The translations under genes and the position numbers were made by a program. 64,000 bases of DNA from Agrococcus sediminis. GTDB taxonomy: Bacteria; Actinomycetota; Actinomycetes; Actinomycetales; Microbacteriaceae. Where the stretch lies: positions 248,001-312,000 of the forward strand of contig NZ_VOIR01000011.1 in NCBI RefSeq assembly GCF_007923295.1, written 5' to 3'. Position 1 is the first letter of the stretch. Every line of letters starts with the position of its first letter. Positions 26,754 to 36,575 of this stretch are shown piece by piece. The notes under the pieces are model-generated. The model saw only the letters and a list, made by a program, of their open reading frames with translations, had not been told where the DNA came from and did no database searches.

Positions 26754-27202
26754 GCGACCCGCACGTGCTCGGGCCCGGCCTCGCGCCGACGCCGTTCACC
26801 GCCGCCGAGATCCGCGCCGGCTGCCCCGACGGCCGCTGGGTGCTCTCGCGCACCGAGCGCGCCGGCGAGGTCGCCTTCCACCGGTCGGGCTTCGAGGAGG
26901 GCGACGCCGACGGCTGCACGTGCACGACGGTGACGACGGATGCGTCGGGCCGGCCGACGGGGCAGGTGCGGCGCCGCCGCGCGACGTGGCGCGAGCTGCA
27001 GGGCCACGCCGCGTTCCCGGCCGAGGCGACGTCGGTCGCGACCGAGCGCATCCGCCTCGCCGTCGGCGAGCTCGAGTGCCTGCGCTACGAGGTGCGGGGC
27101 GACGCGGGCACGAGCACGTTCTGGTTCGCGCTCGCGCACCCCGGCATGCCGGTGCGGTACCGCACCGGCGACGCCGAGGTGGAGGTCGTCGCGCTCGGCT
27201 GA
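26750..27202 (+). CDS. Conserved hypothetical protein
   Basis: A 150-residue soluble protein that I do not recognise. It overlaps the serine-hydrolase stop (ATGA), so the two are cotranslated. The middle has a dense Thr/Cys stretch ([13 protein letters not shown]), then polar and hydrophobic strands consistent with a beta-rich fold; the tail [20 protein letters not shown] is the most domain-like part. Composition matches neighbours. No signal peptide, membrane helix or catalytic motif is visible. Confidence 0.75.
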   Translation: MSDPHVLGPGLAPTPFTAAEIRAGCPDGRWVLSRTERAGEVAFHRSGFEEGDADGCTCTTVTTDASGRPTGQVRRRRATWRELQGHAAFPAEATSVATERIRLAVGELECLRYEVRGDAGTSTFWFALAHPGMPVRYRTGDAEVEVVALG

Positions 27203-27253
27203 GCGCCGCCGCCGCCGTCGCGGCCGTGCCGACCTCGTGTCGGCGGGCGCGAG

Positions 27254-27259
27254 TATCCT
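27254..27259 (+). promoter_or_regulatory. -10 box upstream of hemB
   Basis: TATCCT ends eight bases before ATG 27268; the gap is a G-run (GGGGGGAC), too short for a normal leader. Confidence 0.55.
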
Positions 27260-27267
27260 GGGGGGAC

Positions 27268-28248
27268 ATGGCTCCCACCCTCCGCCCCCGCAGGCTGCGG
27301 CAGAGCGCTCCCATGCGCCGCCTCGTGGCCGAGACCCGCATCCACCCCGCGCAGCTGGTGCTGCCGATGTTCGTCGCCGAAGGGCTGAGCGAGCCGAGGC
27401 CCATCTCGTCGATGCCCGGCCAGGTGCAGCACACGCTCGACTCCGCCGCGCGCGAGGTCGAGCGCGCGATCGCCGCCGGCGTCGGCGGCGTCATGCTCTT
27501 CGGCGTGCCCGAGCACAAGGACGCCGAGGGCTCGGGCGCGACCGACCCCGACGGCATCCTCAACGCCGCGACGCGCTTCCTCGCCGAGCGGTTCGGCGAC
27601 GCGACGGTCGTGCAGACCGACCTCTGCCTCGACGAGTTCACCGACCACGGCCACTGCGGCGTGCTCGCCGCCGACGGCGCGGTCGACAACGACGCGACGC
27701 TCGAGCGCTACGCCGACATGGCGGTCGCCCAGGCTGCCGCCGGCTCCCAGATCCTCGGGCTCAGCGGCATGATGGACGGCCAGGTCGAGCGGGTGCGCGA
27801 GGCGCTCGACGCGGCCGGCCACCAGCAGACGGCGATCCTCGCCTACAGCGCGAAGTACGCCTCCGCCCTCTACGGGCCGTTCCGCGAGGCCGTCGACTCG
27901 AGCCTGCAGGGCGACCGCAAGACCTACCAGCAGGATCCGGCGAACCGCCGCGAGGGGCTCCGCGAGGCGCTGCTCGACCTCGCCGAGGGCGCCGACATCG
28001 TGATGGTGAAGCCGGCCTCCCTCTACCTCGACGTGCTCGCCGACGTGGCCGCCGCATCCGACGTGCCCGTGTGGGCCTACCAGGTGTCGGGCGAGTACGC
28101 GATGGTCGAGGCCGCCGCCGCGAACGGCTGGATCGACCGCGACCGCCTCATCGCCGAGAGCCTCACGAGCATCGTGCGCGCAGGCGCCGACGTGGTGCTC
28201 ACCTACTGGGCGATCGAGCAGGCCGAGTGGCTGGGGGCCATGCGATGA
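27268..28248 (+). CDS. hemB: Delta-aminolevulinic acid dehydratase
   Basis: A 326-residue enzyme that condenses two aminolevulinates to porphobilinogen. The Schiff-base lysines are in [15 protein letters not shown] and [13 protein letters not shown]. The metal-site loop reads [14 protein letters not shown]: Cys, Asp, Cys rather than the Cys, Cys, Cys of zinc enzymes or Ala, Asp, Asp of metal-free or Mg-type forms, so metal use is uncertain. [19 protein letters not shown] is the flexible-lid region. ATG 27268 overlaps hemL's ATGA at the other end, so hemB and hemL are coupled. Confidence 0.96.
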   Translation: MAPTLRPRRLRQSAPMRRLVAETRIHPAQLVLPMFVAEGLSEPRPISSMPGQVQHTLDSAAREVERAIAAGVGGVMLFGVPEHKDAEGSGATDPDGILNAATRFLAERFGDATVVQTDLCLDEFTDHGHCGVLAADGAVDNDATLERYADMAVAQAAAGSQILGLSGMMDGQVERVREALDAAGHQQTAILAYSAKYASALYGPFREAVDSSLQGDRKTYQQDPANRREGLREALLDLAEGADIVMVKPASLYLDVLADVAAASDVPVWAYQVSGEYAMVEAAAANGWIDRDRLIAESLTSIVRAGADVVLTYWAIEQAEWLGAMR

Positions 28249-29549
28249 GCACCAACGCCGAGCTCTTCGAGCGCGCCAAGCTCGCGATCCCTGGCGGCGT
28301 CAACAGCCCCGTGCGCGCCTTCGGCTCCGTCGGCGGCACGCCCGCCTTCCTCGTGCGGGCGCACGGCGCCCACGTGACGGATGCCGAGGGTCGCGACCTC
28401 GTCGACCTGGTCGCGAGCTGGGGCCCGGCCATCCTCGGCCACGCCCACCCCGAGGTGGTGGAGGCCGTGCAGGACGCCGCGGCCCACGGCCTCTCGTTCG
28501 GCGCGTCGACGCCCGCGGAGGCGCTGCTCGCCGAGGAGGTCGAGCGCCGAGTCGGCCCCGTCGAGCGGCTGCGGCTCGTCTCGACCGGCACCGAGGCGAC
28601 GATGACCGCCATCCGCCTCGCCCGCGGCGCGACCGGGCGCGACCTGCTCGTGAAGTTCGACGGCCACTACCACGGCCACTCCGACGGCCTCCTCGTGGCC
28701 GCCGGCTCCGGCCTCGCGACGCTCGCCATGCCCGGCTCGGCCGGGATCCCCGCGTCGGTCGCCGCGACGACCGTCGTCGTGCCGTACAACGACCGCGAGG
28801 CGATCGAGCGGCTCTTCGCCGAGCGCGGCGACCAGATCGCCGCGATCATCGTCGAGGCGGCCGCCGCCAACATGGGCGTCGTGGCGCCCGACGGCGACTT
28901 CAACGGCTTCCTCGCGCGCACCGCGCACGCGCACGGCGCGCTGCTCATCAGCGACGAGGTGCTCACCGGCTTCCGCGTGCACCGCGCAGGGATGTGGGGC
29001 CTCGAGCAGTGGGCCGGCGACGAGGCGCCCGACCTCATCACCTTCGGCAAGGTCATCGGCGGCGGCATGCCGCTCGCGGCGCTCGGCGGCCGGCGCGACC
29101 TCATGGAGCTGCTCGCGCCGCTCGGCCCCGTCTACCAGGCGGGCACCCTGTCGGGGAACCCCGTCGCGGTCGCGGCGGGCCTCACGACGCTGCGGCTCGC
29201 GACCGACGAGGTCTACCGCCGCCTCGACGCGGCCGCCGACGTCATCACGGGCGCGCTCGCCGACGCGCTCACGGCCGAGGGCGTCGCCCACGCGATCACC
29301 CGCGTCGGCAGCCTCTTCTCGGTGGCCTTCCGCGAGGGCGCGCCGCGCGACTTCGACGAGGTGCGCGCGCAGGACGCCTTCCGCTACCCGCCGTTCTTCC
29401 ACGCGATGCTCGACGCGGGCGTGAGCCTGCCGCCGAGCGCCTTCGAGGCGTGGTTCGTGACCGCGGCGCACGGCGACGAGCCGCTCGGCCGCATCGTCGA
29501 GGCGCTGCCCGCGGCTGCCCGCGCGGCGGCCGCCGCCAAGGGCGCCTGA
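28245..29549 (+). CDS. hemL: Glutamate-1-semialdehyde 2,1-aminomutase
   Basis: A 434-residue PLP enzyme that converts glutamate-1-semialdehyde to 5-aminolevulinate. Family blocks are intact: [54 protein letters not shown], and [18 protein letters not shown] with the PLP-binding Lys; [16 protein letters not shown] closes the active site. ATG at 28245 overlaps the hemB stop. It supplies the substrate for hemB, and with hemA at 16 kb completes the C5 route in the window. Confidence 0.97.
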   Translation: MSTNAELFERAKLAIPGGVNSPVRAFGSVGGTPAFLVRAHGAHVTDAEGRDLVDLVASWGPAILGHAHPEVVEAVQDAAAHGLSFGASTPAEALLAEEVERRVGPVERLRLVSTGTEATMTAIRLARGATGRDLLVKFDGHYHGHSDGLLVAAGSGLATLAMPGSAGIPASVAATTVVVPYNDREAIERLFAERGDQIAAIIVEAAAANMGVVAPDGDFNGFLARTAHAHGALLISDEVLTGFRVHRAGMWGLEQWAGDEAPDLITFGKVIGGGMPLAALGGRRDLMELLAPLGPVYQAGTLSGNPVAVAAGLTTLRLATDEVYRRLDAAADVITGALADALTAEGVAHAITRVGSLFSVAFREGAPRDFDEVRAQDAFRYPPFFHAMLDAGVSLPPSAFEAWFVTAAHGDEPLGRIVEALPAAARAAAAAKGA

Positions 29550-29586
29550 GGGCCCGAAGCACCTAGCCTCCGGCGCTCGCCGGGAC

Positions 29587-29592
29587 TACCGT
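29587..29592 (+). promoter_or_regulatory. -10 box, leaderless promoter of the zinc-ribbon gene
   Basis: TACCGT, six bases (TGCGGC), then ATG 29599. Confidence 0.6.
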
Positions 29593-29598
29593 TGCGGC

Positions 29599-30453
29599 AT
29601 GGCGACGACGCTGGCGTGCCCCGAGTGCGGCACCCCCATGCGCGAGATCGTGTGGGGGTACGGCACGATCCCCGACGTGCTCGAAGCCGGTGACGTGGTG
29701 ATCGGCGGATGCGTCGTCGACGTCGACGACGCCGGTCGCGTCGCCGCGCTCCAGTGCCCGATCTGCGGCACCCGCGCCGACGCCGAGGGCGTCGCGCTCG
29801 CGCGCCCCGAGCCCGCCGCGCCCGCCGAGCACCCCTTCGCCGTCAGCTTCAGCAGCCCGCCGCGCGGGAGATGGGAGGTCACGATGTCCGATCCAGCACC
29901 GACCCAGGGAGCCGCCGGTCCGCAGCCGAGCGGCACCGACGCCGCACCGCCGTTCGTCGACGAGGACTTCGGCGGCGCGCCCTCGGCGCCCGGCACGTGG
30001 CGCGACCGGGTGCAGCCCTACTCGTCGCACGAGGACGAGCTGCCGCCGCCGTCGGCGCCGACGCCCGACCACGTCGAGCCGTACGCCTCGCGCGAGGACG
30101 CGCTGCCGGCCGGCGGTGCGGCGATGCCCGACCGCGTCGAGCCCTACGCGGCCCGCGAGCACGACCTGCCCGCCGCATCCGCCCCCGCCCCCGACCACGT
30201 CGAGCCGTACGCGTCGCGCGAGGACGCGCTGCCCGACCGGAGCGCGGCGTGGCAGGAGCGCATCCCGCCGTTCAGCGGCGGCGCGGCCGACGACGCGGCG
30301 CCCGGCGAGGCGGTGCCGGGCGGCGAGGTGCCGGGCGAGGCGGCCGACGACGAGGTGCCGCTGCCGCTCGACGTGCGCATCGACCCGCGGTCGCTCGACA
30401 CGAGCGACTTCACCGATGCCGAGGAGGAAGGGTGGCCGCCGCGGGGCGACTGA
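29599..30453 (+). CDS. Zinc-ribbon protein fused to a 21-residue repeat domain
   Basis: A 284-residue acidic protein in two parts. Residues 1-60 form a four-Cys zinc ribbon (CPEC near 7, CPIC near 53) with a WGYG segment between, a small-protein family often seen alone. Residues 136-219 are four tandem 21-residue repeats of the form D(R/H)VEPYASREDALP. The tail is acidic and Pro-rich. Inside the frame, ATG 29884 has GGGAGG five bases upstream, so a second product, MSDPAPTQ onward, may be made from the same message, or these are two genes lacking a separating stop. Function unknown; convergent with nucS with six bases between stops. Confidence 0.75.
   Translation: MATTLACPECGTPMREIVWGYGTIPDVLEAGDVVIGGCVVDVDDAGRVAALQCPICGTRADAEGVALARPEPAAPAEHPFAVSFSSPPRGRWEVTMSDPAPTQGAAGPQPSGTDAAPPFVDEDFGGAPSAPGTWRDRVQPYSSHEDELPPPSAPTPDHVEPYASREDALPAGGAAMPDRVEPYAAREHDLPAASAPAPDHVEPYASREDALPDRSAAWQERIPPFSGGAADDAAPGEAVPGGEVPGEAADDEVPLPLDVRIDPRSLDTSDFTDAEEEGWPPRGD
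30004..30255 (+). repeat. Four in-frame 63-bp tandem repeats
   Basis: Units start at 30004, 30067, 30130 and 30193, each exactly 21 codons. Units 2 and 4 are almost identical over their first 40 bases, suggesting recent copying or conversion. A degenerate fifth unit (ERIPPF) follows. Confidence 0.85.
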
Positions 30454-30459
30454 CCGGCC

Positions 30460-31155
30460 TCAGAACAGCCGCGCGTGGCCCGAGTCGATGCCGCGCATGT
30501 CGTCGTAGTCGAGCACGACGCAGCGGATGCCGCGGTCCTCGGCGAGCGTGCGCGCCTGCGGCTTGATCTCCTGGGCGGCGAAGACGCCCGTCACGGGCGC
30601 GATGCGCGGGTCGCGGTTCAGCAGCTCCAGGTAGCGGGTGAGCTGCTCGACGCCGTCGATCTCGCCCCGCCGCTTGATCTCGACCGCCACGGTCGTGCCC
30701 GTCGCATCCTTCGCCAGGATGTCGACCGGGCCGATGGGCGTCATGTACTCGCGCCGCCACAGCTCCCAGCCGTCGCCGAGGCGCTCGATCTGCTCGGCGA
30801 GCAGCACCTGCAGGTGCGCCTCGACGCCGTCCTTCACGAGCCCCGGGTCGACGCCGAGCTCGTGGCTCGAGTCGGCGAGCACCTCGTGCACCGAGACGAT
30901 GAGCGAGTCGCCCGTCTTGCGGTGCGTGACCGTCCACACCTCGGTGACGCCCGCGGCCCGCTGGTCGTCGTCGGGCTCGGATGCGCTGAAGACGGCGGGC
31001 GGGCTCATCCAGTTGAGCGGCTTGTACGAGCCGCCGTCGGAGTGCACGAGGATCGAGCCGTCGGCCTTGAGCATGAGCACGCGCGGCGCGAGCGGCAGGT
31101 GCGCCGACAGGCGCCCGGCGTAGTCGACGGAGCAGTGGGCGACGACGAGCCTCAT
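30460..31155 (-). CDS. nucS: Mismatch-specific endonuclease NucS (EndoMS)
   Basis: A 231-residue enzyme that replaces MutS/MutL mismatch repair in most actinobacteria by cutting both strands at mismatches. The N-terminal DNA-binding and dimerisation domain begins [20 protein letters not shown]; the C-terminal RecB-like nuclease has GPVDILAKD and [22 protein letters not shown], giving the D...ExK catalytic set. The C-terminus ([10 protein letters not shown]) fits the family, where it contacts the beta clamp. ATG 31155 overlaps the MFS stop upstream (ATGA), so the two are cotranscribed. Confidence 0.96.
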   Translation of the reverse strand: MRLVVAHCSVDYAGRLSAHLPLAPRVLMLKADGSILVHSDGGSYKPLNWMSPPAVFSASEPDDDQRAAGVTEVWTVTHRKTGDSLIVSVHEVLADSSHELGVDPGLVKDGVEAHLQVLLAEQIERLGDGWELWRREYMTPIGPVDILAKDATGTTVAVEIKRRGEIDGVEQLTRYLELLNRDPRIAPVTGVFAAQEIKPQARTLAEDRGIRCVVLDYDDMRGIDSGHARLF

Positions 31156-32339
31156 GAGGCGACCTCCTGCGGCGTGGCGGGCGAGACGCGCTCGCGCGCG
31201 ACGTGGCTGGTGACGAGCGAGAGCACCACGAAGACGAGCACGGCGAGCAGGGCGTTGCGCAGCCCCACGAGGTCGCCGAGCAGGCCCAGCAGCGGCGGGC
31301 CGGCGAGGAAGGCGATGTAGCCGATCGCCGAGACGGTGCCGACGCGCGCGGCGGCCATGCGCGGCTCGTCGGCGGCCGCGCTCATGCCGACCGGGAAGCC
31401 GAGGCTCGCGCCGAAGCCCCACAGCAGCACGCCGGCGACGACGAGCCAGGAGGCGTCCGCGAAGATCACGAGCAGGAGACCTGCGGCGGCGCACGCGGCG
31501 GTCGCGCGCAGCACCGGCACGCGGCCGAAGCGCGCGAGCATGCCGACGCCCAGCAGGCGGCCGCCGGTCATGGCGGTGAGGAACAGCGCGAGCATGAACG
31601 CGCCGCCCTCCTTCGAGAAGCCGTGGCCGTCGACCATCACGAGCGCGAGCCAGTCGTTGGCGCTGCCCTCGGTGAGCGACATGCCGAGCACGAGCAGGCC
31701 CAGCAGCAGCGTGCGCGGATCCTTCCAGACCGCGAGCCGCTCGCGCAGCGTCACCGGCTCCTCGTGCTCCTCGACCGTGTCGGCGGGCAGATGCCGGTGG
31801 ACGACGAAGCCGAGCGCGATCGTCAGCACGGCGATCGAGGTCGCCTGCCAGCCGAGCCCGATGCCGAGCAGCTCGCAGAGGCCGCCGAGACCCGCGCCGG
31901 CGACGGTGCCGAACGAGAAGGAGGCGTGGAAGAGCGGCATGATGGGCTTCCCCAGCCGCCGCTCGTTGGCGGCGCCCGAGATGTTCATCGCCACGTCGGT
32001 GACGCCGGTGAGGCTGCCGCCCACGATGAACCCGGCGATCACGAGCCACGCCTGCCCGGCGTCGGCGGCCCATCCGGCGAGCGCGAGACCGCCCGAGACC
32101 GCGATCATGCCGAACGACACCACGAGCCGCGTGCCCACGGCGTGGATGATGTGGCTCGCCAGCAGCAGGCCCGTGACCGAGCCGACGGAGATGCCGAGCA
32201 GGATCATGCCCATCTCGCCGGTCGAGATGTCGAGCACGTCGCGCACGTGCGGCACGCGCGCCATCCAGCTGGCGTAGCCGAGGCCCATCGCGAAGAACGT
32301 CGCGAACACGGCGTTGCGCCAGGCGGTGAGGGAGTGCAC
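31152..32339 (-). CDS. MFS transporter
   Basis: A 395-residue major-facilitator protein with about twelve membrane helices and an N-terminal [24 protein letters not shown] block typical of the MFS group that includes fucose-permease-like and putative drug transporters. Polar loops are short except the central one (residues about 192-212). GTG 32339 is used as start because a CAGAAT box ends six bases before it. It precedes nucS with a stop/start overlap; no functional link is apparent. Substrate unknown. Confidence 0.87.
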   Translation of the reverse strand: MHSLTAWRNAVFATFFAMGLGYASWMARVPHVRDVLDISTGEMGMILLGISVGSVTGLLLASHIIHAVGTRLVVSFGMIAVSGGLALAGWAADAGQAWLVIAGFIVGGSLTGVTDVAMNISGAANERRLGKPIMPLFHASFSFGTVAGAGLGGLCELLGIGLGWQATSIAVLTIALGFVVHRHLPADTVEEHEEPVTLRERLAVWKDPRTLLLGLLVLGMSLTEGSANDWLALVMVDGHGFSKEGGAFMLALFLTAMTGGRLLGVGMLARFGRVPVLRATAACAAAGLLLVIFADASWLVVAGVLLWGFGASLGFPVGMSAAADEPRMAAARVGTVSAIGYIAFLAGPPLLGLLGDLVGLRNALLAVLVFVVLSLVTSHVARERVSPATPQEVAS

Positions 32340-32345
32340 CGATCC

Positions 32346-32351
32346 ATTCTG
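32346..32351 (-). promoter_or_regulatory. -10 box, leaderless promoter of the MFS-nucS unit
   Basis: On the minus strand CAGAAT, six bases (GGATCG), then GTG 32339. Confidence 0.45.
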
Positions 32352-32394
32352 CCGTGCCGGGGAGCCGGGCCGCGCCGGGCCGCCCGCGCAGGAG

Positions 32395-32400
32395 TAGCGT
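32395..32400 (+). promoter_or_regulatory. -10 box, leaderless promoter of the ABC exporter
   Basis: TAGCGT, seven bases (CAGCGCC), then ATG 32408. Confidence 0.55.
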
Positions 32401-32407
32401 CAGCGCC

Positions 32408-33448
32408 ATGGCGGATCGGGTCATCGAGACGAGCGGTCTCGACAAGCGGTTCGGGCGCGTGCAGGCGCTCGACGGGCTCGACCTCGTGGTCGAGCAGGGC
32501 GCGGTGCACGGCTTCCTCGGCCCCAACGGCGCCGGCAAGTCGACCACCATCCGGGTGCTGCTCGGCATGCTGCGCGCCTCCGGCGGCGAGGCGCGCGTGC
32601 TCGGCATGGATCCGTGGCGCGACGCGGTCGCGATCCACCGCCGCGCGGCGTACGTGCCCGGCGACGTGACCCTCTGGCCAGGCCTCACCGGCGGCGAGGC
32701 GATCGACACGATCACGCGCCTGCGCGGCCACCGCGCCCCCGCATCCGACCGGGCCCGCCTCATCGAGGCGTTCGACCTCGACCCGCGACGCCGCTCGAAG
32801 ACCTACTCGAAGGGCAACCGGCAGAAGATCGCGCTCATCGCCGCGTTCGCGAGCGAGGCCGACCTCTACATCCTCGACGAGCCGACGAGCGGGCTCGACC
32901 CGCTCATGGAGAGCGTCTTCCAGGCCGAGATCCGCCGCGTCGCCGACCGCGGCGCGACGGTGCTGCTGTCGAGCCACATCCTCAGCGAGGTCGAGCGGCT
33001 CTGCTCGACCGTCTCGATCATCCGCGACGGGCGCATCGTCGAGGCCGGCACGCTCGAGCAGCTGCGCCACCTGCACCACACCGTCGTCGCCTACCGCGGC
33101 CCGGCGCCGGAGGGGCTGCCGCTCGCCGACGTCTCGGTCGACGGCGAGCACGTGCGCGCCTCCGTCGCCGCCGAGCACATGCCCGAGGTGCTGCGCTGGC
33201 TCGGCGACCGCGGGGCGCAGGCCGTCACGCTGACGCCGCCGAGCCTCGAGGAGCTGTTCCTGCGCCACTACGGCGACGAGGCGCGCGTCGACTCGGCGCG
33301 GGCCGAGCGCGCGAAGGGCCAGCGGCACGCCGACGAGACGGGCCTGGCGGACGGGCCTGATGCGGATGGGTCGGAGGCGGCGGATGCGCCGGCGGTCGCG
33401 CCGTCGTCGGCCGACGTCGACGACGTCCACGGCCGGCACGCGAGGTGA
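32408..33448 (+). CDS. ABC exporter ATP-binding protein
   Basis: A 346-residue ATPase of the drug/polyketide-exporter class. Walker [17 protein letters not shown] near residue 38, the signature region [15 protein letters not shown], Walker [15 protein letters not shown] and the switch His in [12 protein letters not shown]. The ABC domain ends near residue 220; the remainder is a C-terminal domain and an acidic, Asp/Ala-rich tail of about 45 residues. The signature has SKGNRQ in place of LSGGQ, common in this subgroup. It is paired with the permease eight bases downstream. Confidence 0.92.
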   Translation: MADRVIETSGLDKRFGRVQALDGLDLVVEQGAVHGFLGPNGAGKSTTIRVLLGMLRASGGEARVLGMDPWRDAVAIHRRAAYVPGDVTLWPGLTGGEAIDTITRLRGHRAPASDRARLIEAFDLDPRRRSKTYSKGNRQKIALIAAFASEADLYILDEPTSGLDPLMESVFQAEIRRVADRGATVLLSSHILSEVERLCSTVSIIRDGRIVEAGTLEQLRHLHHTVVAYRGPAPEGLPLADVSVDGEHVRASVAAEHMPEVLRWLGDRGAQAVTLTPPSLEELFLRHYGDEARVDSARAERAKGQRHADETGLADGPDADGSEAADAPAVAPSSADVDDVHGRHAR

Positions 33449-33455
33449 GCCGGCG

Positions 33456-35093
33456 ATGACCGGCACCGGCCTGCTGCTCGTCGCGGCGCTGCGTCGCGAC
33501 CGGCTGCACGTCGTGCTGTGGGTGCTCGCGGTCGCCGGCATGTGGTCGGCCGTGCTCGGCGGGCTCGGCGCCGCCTTCGACGAGGAGTCGCGCCGAGGGC
33601 TCGTCGCGCTGCTGGCGGCGCAGCCGGGCCTCATGCTGCTGCGCGGCGCGCCCGCCGGCACGGGCCTCGGCGCGGTGATGTTCGTCTCGACCTTCGCCTA
33701 CCTCGCCGTGATGGTCGCGTTCATGATGACCTTCTTCGCGGTGCGCCACTCGCGCGGCGACGAGGACGCCGGCCGCGCCGAGCTCGTGCGCGGCACGGCG
33801 GTCGGCCGCTGGGCGCCGCTCGTGTCGACGCTCCTCGCCGGCGCCATCGAGCTCGCGGTCGTGTGCGGCGTCACGCTCGCGGCGTCGCTCGCGCTCGGGC
33901 TCGACGCGCTGGGCTCGGCGCTCATGGCGGCGGCGCTCGCGGGCGTCGGCGTCGTCGCGATGCTCGTCGGGCTGCTCGCCGGACAGGTCTTCCCCACCTC
34001 GCGCGCCGCGAACGGCGCCGCGTCGATCGTCGTGGGGCTGTGGTTCTTCGTGCGCGGCATCGGGGATGCGCTGGGCGAGCCGAGCGCCGACCTCACGCGG
34101 GTCGAGTCGGCGTGGCCGATCTGGCTCTCGCCGATCGGCTGGGGCGCGCAGGCGCATCCCTTCGCCGACGAGCCGTGGGAGCCCGACGGCACGCCGCTGC
34201 TGCTCTTCGTGCCCGCCGTGCTCCTGCTCGGCGCGCTCGTGGTGGCGCTCGAGGCGCGGCGCGAGCTCGGCCGGTCGCTGCTGGCGGAGCGCCGCGGCCG
34301 CGGCGCCGGCACCGCGCTGCTCGGCTGGCACCCCGGCGGTGCGCCGCTCGGCCTCACCGGCCGGCTGCAGCGCGCCGCGTCGCTCGCGTGGCTCGTCGTC
34401 GGCGCGGGGATCGGCGCGATCGCCGGGCGCCTCGCGCCGGTGATCTCCGAGGCGCTCGCCGAGAACCCGGCGCTCGGCCGCATCGTCGAGACGCTCGGCG
34501 CCGAGGGCGGCGGCGACACCGAGGGCCTGTTCCTCACGGCGCTCGCGGGCGTCATCGGCGTGGTGGCGAGCGCGGCGGGCATGCAGGCGGTGCTGCGGCT
34601 GCGGCACGAGGAGCAGGCGCACGGCGAGCTCGTGCTCGCGACGACCGTGCGCCGCACCGGGTGGCTCGGCAGCCACCTGCTGCTCGGCGCGCTCGCGTCC
34701 CTCGCGGTGCTGGCGGCCTTCACGATCGTGACCGGCGCATCCCTCGCCGCCGGGGGCGAGGAGCGCTGGGAGCAGCTGTGGCGGATCGCGCTCACGCACC
34801 TGCCGCTCGTCGCGGTCTACCTCGCGGTCGGCGCGGCCCTCGTGGCGTTCCTGCCGTCGACGGTCGCCTGGCTCGGCTGGGTGCTGCTCATCGGGCTGCT
34901 GCTGGTCGGCGACTTCGCGCCGCTGCTCGGCGAGGCGTGGGAGTGGCTCGAGAACCTCAGCCCCTTCCACTGGCTCGCGAACCCGCTCGCCGACGACCCC
35001 GACTGGACGGGCTCCTGGTGGCTGCTCGCGATCGCGGCAGCGCTGCTCGCCGCGGCCGCCGCGCGCTTCCGCGCCCGCGACGCCCTGGTCTGA
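33456..35093 (+). CDS. ABC exporter permease (polyketide-antibiotic-exporter-like)
   Basis: A 545-residue membrane protein made of two homologous halves, each with about six helices: half 1 starts LLLVAALRRDRLHVVLWVLAV, half 2 near residue 300 (LQRAASLAWLVVGAGIGAI). The pattern ESAWPIWLSPIGWGAQAHPF and SPFHWLANPLAD is characteristic of the TnrB/LanFEG-type antibiotic exporters found across actinobacteria. Partner of the preceding ATPase. GAGGTGAGCC provides a ribosome site before ATG 33456. Substrate unknown; possibly self-protection or lipid-like compounds. Confidence 0.9.
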   Translation: MTGTGLLLVAALRRDRLHVVLWVLAVAGMWSAVLGGLGAAFDEESRRGLVALLAAQPGLMLLRGAPAGTGLGAVMFVSTFAYLAVMVAFMMTFFAVRHSRGDEDAGRAELVRGTAVGRWAPLVSTLLAGAIELAVVCGVTLAASLALGLDALGSALMAAALAGVGVVAMLVGLLAGQVFPTSRAANGAASIVVGLWFFVRGIGDALGEPSADLTRVESAWPIWLSPIGWGAQAHPFADEPWEPDGTPLLLFVPAVLLLGALVVALEARRELGRSLLAERRGRGAGTALLGWHPGGAPLGLTGRLQRAASLAWLVVGAGIGAIAGRLAPVISEALAENPALGRIVETLGAEGGGDTEGLFLTALAGVIGVVASAAGMQAVLRLRHEEQAHGELVLATTVRRTGWLGSHLLLGALASLAVLAAFTIVTGASLAAGGEERWEQLWRIALTHLPLVAVYLAVGAALVAFLPSTVAWLGWVLLIGLLLVGDFAPLLGEAWEWLENLSPFHWLANPLADDPDWTGSWWLLAIAAALLAAAAARFRARDALV

Positions 35094-35128
35094 GCGCGGC
35101 GGCTGAGCCGTCGGCAGCGACGGATGCG

Positions 35129-36445
35129 TCAGGCGCGCCCCGTGCGCATCCACGCGTCGGAGCGGGCCCGGAGCCCCAGCGTCACGGCACGGGCGCCCAG
35201 GTACCCGAACGAGAACGCCGCCCAGATCACCGCGAGCGCGCTCCAGCCGGGCACGAGCGCGAGCAGCAGCAGCGGCAGGTACACGGCGAGGTTGAGCACG
35301 CCCGTCCACGCGAGGTAGCGCACGTCGCCCGCGCCGATCAGCACGCCGTCGAGCACGAAGACGAAGCCCGCGATCGGCTGCGCGAGCGCGAGCAGCACGA
35401 GCGCGACCGGCAGCGCCTCGAGCACCGCCGCGTCCGAGGTGAAGGCGCCGCCGAGCACCCAGGCCGCGGCCAGGAGCGCGGCGCCCACGACGCATCCGAA
35501 CCCCACGCCCCACCGCTGCAGGCGCCGGGTCACCGCGCGCGCCTGCGCGACGTCGCCCGCGCCGAGCGCCTTGCCGAGCAGCGCCTGCCCCGCGATCGCG
35601 AGCGCGTCGAGCGCGAAGGCGAGGGTCGAGAAGAGCGCGAAGGCGATCTGCGTCGCGGCGAGCGTCGTGGTCCCCGCTTGCGTCGCGACCGCCGTCGTCG
35701 CGAGCAGCGCCGCGCGCAGCGACAGCGTGCGCACGAAGAGCCAGCCGCCGGTGGTGGCGGTGCGGCCGAGGTCGCCCCAGTGCAGGCGCAGCGGCACGCC
35801 CTCGCTGCGCGCCTCGCGCACCGCGAACCGCAGGAGGAACGCGGCCATGCCCCACTGCGCGAGCACCGTGCCGAGGGCGCTGCCGGCCACGCCGAGGCCC
35901 AGGCCGTAGATGAGCAGCGCATTCAGCGCGGCGTTCGCGGCGAAGCCGGCGGTCGCGACGACGAGCGGCGTGCGGGTGTCCTGCAGCCCGCGCATGAGGC
36001 CGGTGGCCGCGAGCACGATGAGCATCGCCGGCAGCCCGAGGATCGAGATGCCGAGGTACACCGCGGCGTGCTCGGTGACGGCGGATGCGGCGCCGAAGAG
36101 GGCGACGACGGGGTGCGCGAGCGGGGTGGCGAGCAGGAGCGCCGCCCCGGCGACGATCGCGAGCCAGATGCCGTCGATGCCCGCGCGGATCGCGGCGGGC
36201 CGGTCGCCGGCGCCGAGCAGGCGCGCGACCGCCGGCGTGGTGCCGTAGGCGAGGAAGACGAGCAGGCCGACGGCGGTCGAGAGCACGGCCACGCCGATGC
36301 CGACGCCGGCGAGCTGCTCGGCGCCGAGGTGCCCGACGAGGGCGGTGTCGACGAGCAGGAAGGCGGGCTCGGCCATGAGGGCCCCGAGCGCCGGGACGGC
36401 GAGCCGCAGGATCTCCCGATCCAGCGCATCCGCCCGCATCCGCAC
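35129..36445 (-). CDS. MATE family efflux transporter
   Basis: A 438-residue transporter with twelve membrane helices in two similar halves (MatE repeats from about residues 15 and 235). Typical pieces are DREILRLAVPALGALMAEPAFLLVDTALVGHLG and GLMRGLQDTRTPL. It should export cationic compounds with a Na+ or H+ gradient; DinF-like members are common in actinobacteria. GTG 36445 is preceded by TAGCGT and six bases, so the transcript is probably leaderless. Divergent from the M13 peptidase. Confidence 0.93.
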   Translation of the reverse strand: MRMRADALDREILRLAVPALGALMAEPAFLLVDTALVGHLGAEQLAGVGIGVAVLSTAVGLLVFLAYGTTPAVARLLGAGDRPAAIRAGIDGIWLAIVAGAALLLATPLAHPVVALFGAASAVTEHAAVYLGISILGLPAMLIVLAATGLMRGLQDTRTPLVVATAGFAANAALNALLIYGLGLGVAGSALGTVLAQWGMAAFLLRFAVREARSEGVPLRLHWGDLGRTATTGGWLFVRTLSLRAALLATTAVATQAGTTTLAATQIAFALFSTLAFALDALAIAGQALLGKALGAGDVAQARAVTRRLQRWGVGFGCVVGAALLAAAWVLGGAFTSDAAVLEALPVALVLLALAQPIAGFVFVLDGVLIGAGDVRYLAWTGVLNLAVYLPLLLLALVPGWSALAVIWAAFSFGYLGARAVTLGLRARSDAWMRTGRA

Positions 36446-36451
36446 CCACCA

Positions 36452-36457
36452 ACGCTA
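36452..36457 (-). promoter_or_regulatory. -10 box, leaderless promoter of the MATE gene
   Basis: On the minus strand TAGCGT, six bases (TGGTGG), then GTG 36445. Confidence 0.6.
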
Positions 36458-36563
36458 CCGGTGAGCGCTCCGCGCGCCCGCGGGCGCGCGACTCCCGCCG
36501 ACGAGGGGCACGACGCGCGCCGAACCCGCGCCGGCGTGGGCATCCGAGCGGTGCGCCCCGGCA

Positions 36564-36569
36564 TAGGCT
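36564..36569 (+). promoter_or_regulatory. -10 box, leaderless promoter of the M13 peptidase
   Basis: TAGGCT, six bases (GACACC), then ATG 36576. Confidence 0.6.
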
Positions 36570-36575
36570 GACACC

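Noticed and set aside
30004..30255. CRISPR-like array from regular 63-bp units
   Set aside because: The units are in-frame codon repeats with no spacers.
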